Shown piece after piece: positions 45,356 through 55,891 of a DNA stretch of 64,000 nucleotides. The DNA comes from Karstenula rhodostoma CBS 690.94. Taxonomy: Eukaryota; Ascomycota; Dothideomycetes; Pleosporales; Didymosphaeriaceae. Both the position numbers and the translations under genes were made by a program. Where the stretch lies: the NCBI GenBank assembly GCA_010093485.1, contig MU001509.1:1145267-1209266 (forward strand), given 5' to 3'. Under the pieces are notes generated by a model. The model was not told where the DNA came from, searched no databases, and saw only the letters and a program-made list of their open reading frames with translations. Within the stretch, counting starts at the first letter, position 1. Every line of letters begins with the position of its first letter.

Positions 45356-46628
45356 TTATAGAGCGAGGTAAAAGCAAAAAGCTGCTATTGCCAGTAATGG
45401 ACCTGCCTTTGGCAAGTGTCCCCGGGAGGCAGCGCCCTTTGCAGAAGACGAAGAGCCGGGAGACCCAGTCGCACTCGGCGTACCAGTCGATGTTGTAAAC
45501 GTTTCGGTCGCGCCCACGTACTCCACCACGACCTTTTCAACTGTCATTACTGTATCTTTCGCGGGCGGGCCTCCAGTCCAACCGGGATTGGCATCAGTCC
45601 TAGAAATGATCAGCTACTGAGTATGTGCGGGAATGCGGCAAAGACTTACCAATGCGCAACCATCGCCTGCACCGGCTCCGTGGGGATGTTATTGTCAAAC
45701 GTATTCACGAGCTCGCCATCCATCAAGAAATAGGCTTTCGACTCTGTACGAACCAGTTTATACGTATGGAAGCCGTCCGTCTGGTCTGTAGTGACATTCA
45801 GATTGACTTGCTGAATCGGCTGCTCTTTTTTCAATGCCTGGACCACTGCCCAGCTGACATTGGTGCGGGTCAAATACTCCATGTCGACTTCGTTGTTGTC
45901 GCTACCGTAGAGGAAACCACCTTGTAGAATCAGCTCCCGATCCTATCGCATGGTCGAACCCAAAGAACTTACATTGACATGTGCCGCCCTCTGAACTCAT
46001 CTTGACCTTCATTTCAAGCGAGCCCACAGAGAACTTCTTGGTGCTCATTATCTGGGCGGAACTCAGACCCACGGGGTTTTCCGGGTCGTATTTTTGACCG
46101 CCGGGGACTTTGAGTTGTAGGCAGCCATCCACAACATCGACGTTGTTTGGATCCATCTGCCGCAGGAAAGGGTTGTCGCCGCTGCCGCCATAGCCTCTAG
46201 TGTCGACGATCCATTTGGTGGAATCTATTCCGTTCTCGAAGGTTGTGGTTTCGGTTGTGACTTGGTCTTCGGCATAAAGGCCTAGCATGGGCTGGTCGTG
46301 GTTAGCAAAGTTGAGTCCCTGTGGGTTCGCAGAATACGGGCTGGAACCGTATGGGGCGAAGTACCTTTGATGGGTCGGGAGTCTGGTCGTTTGAGACCAC
46401 AGATCGGGGTTTTATCACTTGTATCACATGGTGCGTCGCTGCTGGCAGTCTGGAGGGAAGCGTCGTTGCTGAAGGTGTCTGTATAGGCTCGCGAGGTGCA
46501 TGTGGTACTAGCGGAAAGTCGAATCCGAGCGTAGGATAACTGATAGCGGCATGCTGATGTGCATGTGCATGTTGTGCACCAGTAGTGGACGCTGCCAAGG
46601 CGCTGAGTGCGTAGTCCAGGACCTTCAT
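45356..46628 (-). CDS. GPI-type glycoside hydrolase family 16 protein
   Basis: Exons run 46628..46365, 46318..45973, 45920..45650 and 45599..45356 (374 aa). A signal peptide (MKVLDYALSALAASTTGA) precedes the His-rich HAHAHQHA. The catalytic signature ExDxE of GH16 is present in NNEVDMEYL; GTCQCGFLYGSDN and DGFHTYKLVRTESKAYFLMDG are further fold blocks. A Ser/Thr-rich linker and a hydrophobic tail (AGPLLAIAAFCFYLAL) predict a GPI anchor. GH16 enzymes cleave or transglycosylate wall beta-glucans. The 46-nt first intron is an inference: the intronic stretch is itself open in another frame (FAPYGSSPYSANPQ), so the exact N-terminal splice is uncertain. The later exons are firm. Confidence 0.83.
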
Positions 46629-47687
46629 CGCAAGTGTTTCGCAGTGTGAAAAATGGTTATCCCAGAGGTAAATTGTAATCTGCGAACAGGCCGACCTCTA
46701 CGCATTTTATTTAGGAACCGTCAGACTCTTATGGGATTTCCGATAAATTGAGAAAAAACTAGTTCCTGATTAGGTCGTAATTCTAATTAGCGTTGGAAAA
46801 TTAAGCGGAATGACGGCAACTCCGGTCCTAGCCACCAGAGGGGTTCATCGCATGGTTTGATAGCATCGACTCGGCTGAAGATACAAGTACGGCAAGAGCA
46901 GGTTAAGTGAGTGTACATCGATCAGCATGTCGATATCATGAACGTGAAACTGTGCCGCGCGGGGTAGAAAAGGATGGTTTCTGTGGGTGCTTATCAGAAT
47001 GCAGATGTGCTAGTCCTAGATGGGACACGTCAACCACGGAAGAGTGCCGGTTAGTCCGTGGTTGCAGCCCTAAGTAGTGGCAGTGGGTCCTCCGGAGCAG
47101 GGATACTGTAATCTAATAAGTTCTCCCTAAAGATATAGACTATACGTAAAGTAGATAGTACTAGGACTAAGAGGGTTTATTTATAAGCAGTTTTATATTA
47201 TCCTACCCTGATTTAAAGCCGGGCCAAGAAGTCCCCACTGCCAAAAGATAGGGCTGCGACCACAGTATGAGCCGACTAATCAGGGGCTGCTGACGCGCTC
47301 CATAAATAACCGTCGCCCTGCGTTCCTAACCGACTATTTTTAGGGACAAATCGGTGCGTCTTAGTGTACGTTGCCGTCATGCGAGACCGTAGTACTTCGA
47401 TGGAGTCATAACGCTACGGCGCAGAGCTTGACCCGAGTCACGTGGAAGGTGTTTCCACGTGCGCGTGCGCGTGACGAATGTTGCTCGTCCTCGTTGTTCC
47501 AAATTAGGAAAACAACGATTACACAAACAACAATAGCATTGTTCCATCCCTGATCCAGCACAAAGAGCCACCCCTCTACAAAACAAAGACCCTCTACCCT
47601 CTACCCACAGTATACAACCACCCATCTGTCGCACACACTTTAGACTCAACACTACCATACTAACCACAAACCAATCCCAACCTCACA
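46629..47687. other. Intergenic region with MITE-like element
   Basis: About 1.06 kb between divergent genes. It is AT-rich and contains the inverted-repeat element at 47050-47281 listed separately. No other gene is supported. Confidence 0.6.
47050..47281. mobile_element. MITE-like element with terminal inverted repeats
   Basis: The left end (47059-47087, TGGTTGCAGCCCTA... GGCAGTGGG) matches the reverse complement of the right end (47234-47262) at 24 of 29 positions. A further match (TTAGTC outside the left arm, GACTAA outside the right) extends the ends to about 47051 and 47280. The interior of about 145 bp is AT-rich with TA-rich runs and no ORF. Size, inverted ends and lack of coding capacity fit a miniature inverted-repeat element. 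A target duplication is not clear, so the exact ends are approximate. Confidence 0.65.
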
Positions 47688-47915
47688 ATGTCCAACCCCC
47701 GCCCTCGTCCCTTCCCCACCCGCGCCCGTCGAGCGCAGTGGGAAGTTGGCATCTGGGACCTTGCGGAATGGAATGCATTAGTCGCAAACTATCCAGCGGA
47801 TAGTAGAGAACAGCTGCGGAAGTTGGAGGAGCAGGATGAGCGGGAGCGGCAGGAAGAGTTTGGCATTCCGGATGCGGAGAGGCGGCGGAAATGGTATCGT
47901 TTGGGGGGTGGGTGA
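47688..47915 (+). CDS. Small hypothetical protein (75 aa)
   Basis: Single ORF with a good start context (CTCACAATGTCC) and a C/A-rich leader like those of nearby genes. The translation is ordered, not low-complexity: an Arg/Pro-rich start, then WEVGIWDLAEWNALV and a charged helix (REQLRKLEEQDERERQEEF). I know no family for it. It has no signal peptide. It could be a genuine small soluble protein or a chance ORF. Confidence 0.42.
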   Translation: MSNPRPRPFPTRARRAQWEVGIWDLAEWNALVANYPADSREQLRKLEEQDERERQEEFGIPDAERRRKWYRLGGG

Positions 47916-48513
47916 TGGGAGAGGGGTCGAATACAAGAACAGTTGGTCTTCAGGGACTAGTGTATGCGTCAAAGTAAAGGTATGGAGGATGGCAGAGCCC
48001 GGCTGGTGTAGAGGCTAAAGGCTGACTTTTGTAATTGGAAAGAGTGCTAGTTCGTAAGTCCTGGGATATGCTTGTGCAGAATGTGCAAAGAGTAGGTATA
48101 CCATGAGTGCGCTGTATTAGACGTGAGGAGCTAGGACAGAGAGGCTGCGTGTTGGTGGTATCATGACATCGGAACGAGTCCGTTCGAACCAAATGTTGAG
48201 TGAAAATCACTAGTATCTACACTTAACGCACACAATCGTTGAACTTGAAATTACCGCATCTGTGTATCCGTGGCACCGTTCCATATCTCTACAATAGAAG
48301 AAAAAAAGCCTTAGCCAGCCAGATATCGTTAAATCGTGACACATCTCAAATCCCATCATCTCGCGCCACCTCCATACGCCAGTACTTCCGCACGCAGCCC
48401 GAGAACCCCATCGTCCGCTCGAAAAGCTTCAGTCGCTTCTGCACTAACCACCCATCCATATCCCTAGCCGCCACCATTAACCTCTGTCGTTTACAGGCGC
48501 GAAAGCAGGGCGC
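47916..48513. other. Intergenic region
   Basis: 600 bp between convergent genes. Nothing is supported. A GGTTCGAACGG match to a tRNA B-box on the minus strand (near 48180-48190) has no tRNA fold around it. Confidence 0.5.
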
Positions 48514-49995
48514 TTACATCAACGCGTCCGCCAGCTCCTCCCGCCACTCGCCGATGTCCATCCGCGCAGCTTCTTCCCGCGCCAGCATCCGCCCCATCCA
48601 CTTCTTGACGTTGAAGCCCAGACCACGGCTCAGCGCGCCCAGCCGGATCACACTCCGCACGCCGTTCTCGCCCGCAGACACGTAGTCCAGCGGTGTGCCC
48701 AGCTTGAGGATCTCGCGCTTGAGGATGGCGTTGGGCGCGATGCGGTCATAGGGCGAGGCGCCCGTGACAAGGACGAGCAGTGTGATGGCGAGGGACCAGA
48801 GGTCGGCTTCAGGCGTCGGGGTCGACGTGGATGTAAGCTGCGAGGGGGCCATGAAGTCCCAGGTTGCGCCGCCCATTGGCTTGCTTTGTTTTTTGCCAGG
48901 CTCTGAAGGGGAGGAGGGGAGTGTGGCGGCGGAGAAGTCGGCGAAGACGGCGTGCGGCGTGCGGGTGGAGGGGTTCACCGCCATGAGGATGTTGGACGGC
49001 TTGATATCGCCGTGGATGCAGGCTTTGTCTTGCAGCCAGGCAAGGCCATCGAGCAGGTTGCAGGCGATGTGCGGGAAGACGTCTGCTAGCATGACGGCGC
49101 GGTCTGATTCATCGCGCGTGTTTAGGTCCGCAATGATGAGGCTGTCGAGCGTGGACGGCATGTATCTCATGATGAGGGCGTCGGTGCGCAGGTCTTGGCC
49201 GTAGTAGGGGACGAGGTATTTCTCTGCGGAGGGAAAGCGCGAGAGGTAGGAGAGGATACGTCCCTCTTCTGTAAGGACGCGGTGGGCAGTCTTTTCATAC
49301 GGGACTTTGACGGCGTAGGCAGACGGCGTGGGAGGGTAGGGTTTGGACATGCTGGAGCCGCGAGAGCGGACAGGAGTAAGAGGAGGTGTTGCTTCGGCGG
49401 AGGCATGGTTGGGCAATGATGATAAAATGGCTAACTCTTCGGGCATGGACGGTGCCGGACTGGCGAGGTAGACGGTGCTCCAGGCACCGGTACCGATGAC
49501 CTTCTGCCTGCCGGCAGGGTCCATCTCGAACTCGTAGTCGGATAGCCATGCAGGGAACTGACGTGGCTCGTAGCTTCCCAGCTTCTCGATACCTTCTACC
49601 GAGTACCCCGATGACATGCCTCGTCGCAGGTTCTCCAACTCTTCTCTGATACTTGACGACGACACTGAACTAGACTTTGAGTGGCTCCTCTTGGTTGGAG
49701 TTGAGGGTGGTGTGTATGTCCTCGCCTGGTTGCGCGATCTAGCGTCAAAATCCATGGTGGAAACTTTTATGCGCGTTGGAGTAGGAGAGGGAGGTGGTGT
49801 TGTACAGGTGATTGGGGGCCCGTGGTCAGTGGTGTGTGAATTCAGCTCAGGTACGGCGAATAGCGCTGGCGATGACGACGTCTTTCCACGCATGGAATGC
49901 GAGGGTAGTGAAATATAAGGGCGATTCATGGTCGAGCTCACGGAAGCAGTATGGTCGGTCACCGCGGTGTCCGTGGCGGGGGTGAAAGTCTGCAT
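48514..49995 (-). CDS. Divergent protein kinase (HGD / DFS motifs)
   Basis: Single exon, 493 aa from the ATG at 49995. After a Ser/Pro-rich N-terminus, the kinase fold is recognisable: glycine loop VIGTGAWSTVYLA, AYAVKVPY with the ATP-binding Lys, catalytic loop HGDIKPSNILM (about 48993-49017), and ADFSAA (about 48924-48942) where DFG is expected. HRD has become HGD and DFG has become DFS; the Asp residues remain, so weak or atypical activity is possible. The TWDFMAPSQL segment replaces the APE motif, and DLWSLAITLLVLVTGASPYD matches subdomain IX. ATG 49929 is an alternative start. The frame stays open upstream to 50898, but that part is arginine-rich and lacks coding character. Confidence 0.82.
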   Translation of the reverse strand: MQTFTPATDTAVTDHTASVSSTMNRPYISLPSHSMRGKTSSSPALFAVPELNSHTTDHGPPITCTTPPPSPTPTRIKVSTMDFDARSRNQARTYTPPSTPTKRSHSKSSSVSSSSIREELENLRRGMSSGYSVEGIEKLGSYEPRQFPAWLSDYEFEMDPAGRQKVIGTGAWSTVYLASPAPSMPEELAILSSLPNHASAEATPPLTPVRSRGSSMSKPYPPTPSAYAVKVPYEKTAHRVLTEEGRILSYLSRFPSAEKYLVPYYGQDLRTDALIMRYMPSTLDSLIIADLNTRDESDRAVMLADVFPHIACNLLDGLAWLQDKACIHGDIKPSNILMAVNPSTRTPHAVFADFSAATLPSSPSEPGKKQSKPMGGATWDFMAPSQLTSTSTPTPEADLWSLAITLLVLVTGASPYDRIAPNAILKREILKLGTPLDYVSAGENGVRSVIRLGALSRGLGFNVKKWMGRMLAREEAARMDIGEWREELADALM

Positions 49996-52014
49996 GGCCA
50001 ATACGAGGCGTGGTGTCGCAGCAGAAACAACGTTCTTTTCACACTTCACAATGCGGACTCCCTCTCTTTCGTGTTGCTCCGTGTGACAGACACGCCCTGC
50101 AAGCGCTGGGTGTGGCAACGTAGTCCCCAGTAGTAACCGTTGGCTCTGCTCTTTTCCCAACCAAATAATGGTACAATGCCAAACAATGGGTCCTCTGTGA
50201 CCCAGAACCCTGTAGGAAAATGCTCCAGAGAGATATGCAGCCCAGGTGGAATTACTTCGGAAGTGCCTGGACCGGATGACACCAACGGAACGCTGGTCAG
50301 AAACTGACAGTGCTCTGATGCGTCGACCAGCCCCAGATTCGATGGAAGGGGACCCAAGGAAAGTCACCCCGATAACCGAACCAACAAGTCCCGAAAGACG
50401 CAAAGCTGCGTGGAAAACGATTGGGTGCGCAACGGACGACAGATGGATATGGTACAAAGGTGGTCGTACACGGGCAGCCGGATGTGGCTCAGTAACGGAG
50501 ATGCATTGTGGAGATGAAGCGCGCAACGCGCGTTTGGAGCGGCGCGAGGGCGCAAGCAGCACCGTGGAAAGTGATGCAGAAGAGGTCGCAGAGCTATGGA
50601 ATCGAAGGCAGTGTTCTGTCGCAACGACGTCAGCTGGTAATGGAGCAGTGTGTGACCATGTTATGGGCCGGGAAGGGCGGGAGAGCCGCTCGCACCACGA
50701 TAGCACCAATCCAACCCAACCCAACAGCGCCCATGCGATAGCGCGCCCTCGCCCTCGCCCTCGCCCTCGCCACGACCCCAGCATCTTCGCAGCGTAACAC
50801 TTTGACCTCTGCTCTTTCGTCCTGTCACGACCCGGGCATCGACAGCATCGCAGCCTCAGCCTTGCCCGCCGACGACACCGCGGCAGCCGATAAGACAACC
50901 ACCGTATTGGCAGTTGTGTGTCTCAGGACGGCGTCGTCGTGAAAGCCGTATTCCTTGGATGCAGAACGTGGGTCACATGATTGGCCACCGCAGGACCGTA
51001 GCCTAGCTGCAGCCCTACCGTCCCAAACGGTCCCATTGACGCATTCCATGGGATGGAACCAACGGTGTTCGGGGACTTTGCGCGCCCCCAAAATTCGCTC
51101 TGGGTGTTATCTATACTTTGCCTTTCCGCGGTTCGCGCGCCCATCCCATCGGCTGGTGCCTGGCTGCTTCCAGAGACTGCGACAGCCAGCGAGCTCCACG
51201 CACGCCAGCATTCCAAGCCCATCCGGACGTGTGCTTGCAAGCCGAAAAGAGACGTTTGCTGCATTTTTCTTCATTGGCAGGGTTGGCCTGCCAGGCACGC
51301 CTTTTCACGAGGCTGCCCATGGCTTTCCGTCTCTTATCGACAATCTGGGGAAACCCAACCAAGACACACACTAGCTGCAGTAGCCGCGTCGTAGCTCCCC
51401 AGGACCAGTGGGACCATCGACTTCCATGCATGCGACCCCATCAGTAGATTGAATACTTGAAGACACCTTTGAACGCCTGACTAGCCATGTTAGCATTCAT
51501 TCACTCGAGCGCCATGGAGGGCTTTTAGGCACCGCTCGATTCATCTACAGTACAGCAACCCGTATCGTATGCCGTCCGCTACACGAAGCTGTCTTGCTTC
51601 CTTCCTTCCCTCCCACACCCCCTCACTCGACACGGCTATAGCGCCCGCTCCGCAGCCTTCCTGGCTGCTGACAAGTACATGAGAAAACCCAGCCCGACGA
51701 TCCAACTGTTGCAACGCCAAGTCTCAACAAGACAACATAGAAAATATCGAAAGAAAATATGGTCCAGTCAAAGAATAAGAGGGCAAGAGATTATGTGTAA
51801 CTTCTTCGCCGAGCATGTTCCGAAGCACGTCAAGTGAAAACGCCCCGGTTCGTGATTCCAATGCAAGTCGACCGTTCGTGGAATTAAGTATACTGTATCA
51901 ATGATATGCACACGCCGATTCCTTTACATGTTCCGGCTAGAACTTCCCTGAGGAGCGGTCATACATTTCGATGATCCGCTCATTCGAAACAGATTGCCGC
52001 TCCCCATCCTGGCG
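49996..52014. other. Long intergenic region with short tandem repeat
   Basis: 2 kb between the kinase start and the Flc/TRP stop. It includes the kinase promoter and a (CCCTCG)4 repeat at 50746-50769. Overlapping ORFs of 100-180 codons on both strands are GC-driven and have no domain. The right part is probably the Flc/TRP 3' UTR. Confidence 0.5.
50746..50769. repeat. Hexanucleotide repeat (CCCTCG)4
   Basis: Four exact copies of CCCTCG in tandem. Confidence 0.85.
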
Positions 52015-54306
52015 TCAATGGTCATATCCCGCTCCTCGTTGCCATGGGCTGGAGTTGTTCGCTGACCGGTATTGCGCTTCGCTCCTGAGACTGCCGGTTC
52101 GGCCGTACTCGTTCGATGCAGGTGGGCTAGCATTGCTGTAGTATGACGGTGGTCCTTGTGGGGGAACCGATGTGTTCGAGCCGTACGGCGACGGCCCAGT
52201 CGGGGCGATCGGACTTCGCGGTGGGGCTGGCTGGTAGTGTTCGGTGAAGCCGCCTTCCTTGTTGGCCAGCTGCCGTTGCTGATCAGCAGAGCTGATGGAC
52301 ATGGCATCGTCATCATCATCGAGGCGCGCGTGGGTTCCCTTGCCCTCGCCGCGCGCCGTCGCACCTAATGCATCCAGCTCGGTGGTAAGCTGAGTCTGGG
52401 ACTTGATAAAGGATCCACGGTCATCACGCATTGGCTGGTAGCGTGTGTCAGGGTTCTTGGTGAAGATGGCGAAACCAGAAGAAACCAGAACCATGAGAAG
52501 CAAGACAAGAGCGAACACGGCGTTGAAGATGAAAAAGATGACACCCATGACACCGGTGACGATAGGCTACACATGTTAGCTTTTACAATCAATGTAGGGC
52601 GTGGTGTTGCATACCGGCTGGTGGAACACCTCAGTGAAAACCAAGAAGAAGATGGAACTGAGGAAGTTGATCGCTGCGATGGCGATGTTGAAACCGTTGG
52701 TCTTCTTGTCCATGTATGGACGCATAACGGACACACCGATAAGGAGTGCAGCCTCGACGATGACAAGGCCAATGGCCTGGGCAGTGCCGCTGCCCTGCGC
52801 GAAGCCAACGAACATGGCTTTGACAAGCGTGTACGCAAGAACAGGGATGATGAAGTAGTACATGGTCGCCTTGAACTGTACGTAGAGGAAGCCCCACTTG
52901 TTGAGGGCGACAGGGTCCGAGTACAGGATGTAGGCAGGGTTCTTGTGCATGACAATCGATCGCTGCGCAATGCGGACGACCTTGGAGGATGCCCAACCAA
53001 GGATGGCGATCATGGTGACGATGGTGAAGATGGCCAGAACGACCTCGCCAGCTGAGTCGCGCTTGGTCAATTCCCAGAAACCGAGAACCATCATCTGTGG
53101 GAAACCGATGAGGATGACACGGAACAGAATCCCCTTGAGAACCGTGCGCCAGCCGTTGCGGAAGTCGGTGAACTGGTCGTTCTTCATCTTACCAGCCTTG
53201 ACGAGTCCCTCGCAGATGTACTTGAAGGCAACGACACCGATCACCACGAAGATGACGAAGATGACGAAGAAGGTGTAGCCGGTGAAGAAGATGTTGGTAG
53301 GTTCGATCTTAGCTTTGAAACCAACTCGTTCGATACCGTGGAGGACGACATTGCTCGAGTGTTGGGCGTTGGTAGAATCGCTGTTGCTGCGGGCTACAAT
53401 GCCTCCCACGGCGTTGTTGATGCCGTAGACGGCACGCTTGGTCATGGGTAGGGTTTCAAGGCCACGCTTCATCTTCTTCTGAACTTCGACAGAGATGTAG
53501 GCGAGCTGCTTGAGATACGAGGTAGGGACACCGCCTGTGGCACGCTGGTACCAGGTAGCCATCTTCTGCAGGAATCCAACGCGGATGATGCCCATGCTCC
53601 ACTGGAAGTTCTGCGTCCAAGCGGCGACAATAGGAGGGAGCGGTACGGAGCACATGCCGAGGAAAGCCTGGGCCTGGAAATAACCAAAAAGCGACATGGC
53701 GTTGGCGGCGACGTGGGCGGCGGTGTTGGAGTGTCCCAGCCCAGAAGTAATGGCGGACGCAGCCAGGCCGAGACCGGCAATGACAGCGGTGACCCAGGCA
53801 ACGGACTTCTGGTGCACGGAATTGCCGTTTGACAGTTCAGCCTCGACGCAGCCCAACTCGGCGCCGTTGGACTGGTTGGTGACCTTGATGCGGACGACAG
53901 CGTCGAGATCGGGAATAGTGTAGGCAACGCCAGGGATCTTGCTCATGATGTCGGCCGAGATGTCGAGGTTCGATTTGACCTTGATGTTACCGGCCGCCAT
54001 GGGGCACATGCCCTCGATGTTGTTCTTGGGGTCGCAGGGGTTCAGGTCCTGCTTTATGGCCGAGTAGCCGTAGACGAGCAGCTCGAGCTCGGCGTTGACC
54101 TTGCCAGAGATGGTCGACACGAACTGGATGTCGAAGTCGAGACTGCGGTTGCCGGGGGTGAAGGCGACATTGAAGAGCGTGGCCGAGATGCTCGAGTTGG
54201 ATGTGCACGGGTTCAGCGACTTGGATTCGATCTTGCGGTTGTCGGCGTGGGCGAAAGGCAGGGCTGCCGCCAGCAGCAGCAGCGCCTTGGAGAGCGACGG
54301 GACCAT
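52015..54306 (-). CDS. TRP-like / flavin-carrier (Flc) family membrane protein
   Basis: Exons run 54306..52615 and 52566..52015 over a 48-nt intron (GTATGC...TAG with GCTAAC branch site); 747 aa. A signal peptide (MVPSLSKALLLLAAALPFAHA) precedes an ML-like lumenal domain (about residues 25-170, with paired cysteines in NPCDPKNNIEGMC). Then follow about nine helices of the TRP domain (for example FFVIFVIFVVIGVVAFKYI and GEVVLAIFTIVTMIAIL). A cytosolic tail of about 150 residues is Ser/Pro-rich. This is the layout of yeast Flc1-3 and Pkd2-like proteins, which affect FAD transport, calcium homeostasis and wall integrity in the ER and plasma membrane. Length and order are normal. The long GC-rich leader extends to about 54.8 kb. 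Confidence 0.92.
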
Positions 54307-54957
54307 GGCGGGCGTCGTGGGTGGTTCGCAGCACGCAGACTCGTCGTCTAGTGCTGTGGTGTTGGGGTGAGGGCCGTGGTGTGAGCGTACTCTGGGTGAG
54401 TACGGAGGGGAGCGGATGCCAAACCAGCGGCGAGATGCGAGGTGCGAAAGCGAGTGTCGGGGGCAGCAGCGCGTCGTGCGTCGTGAGCGAGGCGGGCGGC
54501 GGGCTGGGGGCGTGTGAACGAGTGGCAGGGTCGTGACGTTATGAGGTAAGGAGCGTGGAGACTGGAGAAGGTGTCGAAAGCTGGAAACCGGGCAGTTGCG
54601 CAAGCGGGAGAAGGCGGGCCCGGGGCAGGTGACGCTAGCGAAGGGGTGGAAGGAAGGGAAGGCGCAAACGACGGTGTGGCGGGCTGCGAGCGGCTGCTTC
54701 TCAGTTGGTCGCACGCCCAAGCAGAAGGTAGAAAAGAAACAAAGAAGATGCAAATGGCGAGCCTGGCTTTGCTGTTGGGAGCCTGAAGAATTAAGAGTAG
54801 CGGAGCCTTTCGCGAGAGGATCCTGGCGGAATCAGCGCGGACGCCGTTGGAGGCCGTCTCACAATCACAATAGGGGCCAGACGCGAGACGGGCACAGTGT
54901 CAAAGTCACATGTGTGTAGGGTGCTAAAAGCGTCCACGCGATGCTGCCTCTGTCTCT

Positions 54958-55026
54958 GCCTTGGCTCTGGCTTTGGCTCTGGCGTTGGCTTTGGCGTCGG
55001 CTTTGGCTTTGGCGTTCTTTGGCTCT
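54958..55026. repeat. Imperfect GGCTTT/GGCTCT hexamer repeat
   Basis: About ten degenerate units of the form GGCKYK follow one another on the plus strand. They keep all frames open and produce the false long ORFs here. Confidence 0.75.
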
Positions 55027-55095
55027 GAGCTGCTGGTTGCGACGGGTGCGCTTGCGGACATGGCCGTCGAAGAGGCACCCACAGCAGAATGCCAA

Positions 55096-55160
55096 TGCCA
55101 GTGCCAGTGCCAGTGCCAGTGCCAGTGCCAGTGCCATCGCATCGCATCGCATCGCATCGC
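55096..55160. repeat. Compound microsatellite (GTGCCA)n-(ATCGC)5
   Basis: A hexamer GTGCCA repeated about six times (55096-55135) runs directly into a pentamer ATCGC repeated exactly five times (55136-55160). The transition shares the bases CCATCGC, so the second repeat probably grew from the first. Confidence 0.9.
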
Positions 55161-55462
55161 AGTCCTCGGTCGCGACAGGCCCAAAACAGCCCACAGCCAG
55201 CCCGTCGCCCTGTCTCCTTCGCCTTGCACGCAGCCGGTCTTCCTTCACTCTCCGATGGCTGCATTCGGAGCCGCGCCAGGGTGGAGCACGCAGCTGCTCC
55301 GCCACAATGCAGCACATCCGCTGCCAGGCACGCCCGCACAGCGCAGCGCGAAGCCAGGCCCAGCCGCCAGCAGCAGCCAATTTGCTCATTCAGCGCCCAG
55401 CCTATTGTGCAGCGTCTCAAAGCGGATGCCCGCCCACCGCTGCCCTGCCCGCGAGCCTATCG

Positions 55463-55891
55463 CTACCCTGCCAGCGTTGCGGCTACGAGCCACGCCGTAC
55501 GCCGCTCCTCCGAGCGCCTCTCTGGATGACCTTCATCCTGTTTCTGTCGCCCGACCTCATCCCAAAGATGCCGCGAATTGCGACGGTCGTGGCCTTGCCC
55601 TCGAATTTCCGCCACAGGCAACCTGCTGCCGCGCTGTGGGTTTGTGACGCTGCCGCTCAACAACACGAGCCCGCTACGGCCAATCATGGCCAACTTCTGT
55701 AACTTGGCTGGCGACATGTACGTCTCATCGACATTGAAGAGCCTGCTAGCCTGCTCGTTGTTATGCCTCGCCTCACCGACCTCCAACCACGGTACCGCGA
55801 CTTTCCCATCGTGCGTACGCGTATTCGTGCCCTCAGTTCGCTTCGACAAGCGGAGCTGAAGGATTGCAATGCGATCGGTAAGCTTGGCCAT
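55463..55891 (-). CDS. Doubtful ORF, unknown product
   Basis: An ATG at about 55891 (MAKLTDRIAILQLRL...) opens a frame of about 142 codons. The first 90 codons prefer C/G third bases and common fungal codons (GAG, AAG, CTC), and the translation (FNVDETYMSPAKLQKLAMIG) is balanced in composition. The last part is Arg-rich and looks non-coding, so a true gene might splice out before about 55640. I know no family. No promoter or polyadenylation signal is evident. Confidence 0.25.
   Translation of the reverse strand: MAKLTDRIAILQLRLSKRTEGTNTRTHDGKVAVPWLEVGEARHNNEQASRLFNVDETYMSPAKLQKLAMIGRSGLVLLSGSVTNPQRGSRLPVAEIRGQGHDRRNSRHLWDEVGRQKQDEGHPERRSEERRTAWLVAATLAG

Noticed and set aside
48180..48195. 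tRNA B-box-like GGTTCGAAC on the minus strand
   Set aside because: No A-box, acceptor stem or cloverleaf can be formed around it.
49996..50898. In-frame N-terminal extension of the divergent kinase to 794 residues
   Set aside because: The added part is Arg/Ser-rich, lacks domains and probably stays open only by composition. Plausible ATGs lie at 49995 and 49929.
54791..55702. Several long ORFs on both strands (up to 253 codons)
   Set aside because: They are generated by the tandem hexamers and pentamers, giving low-complexity translations.
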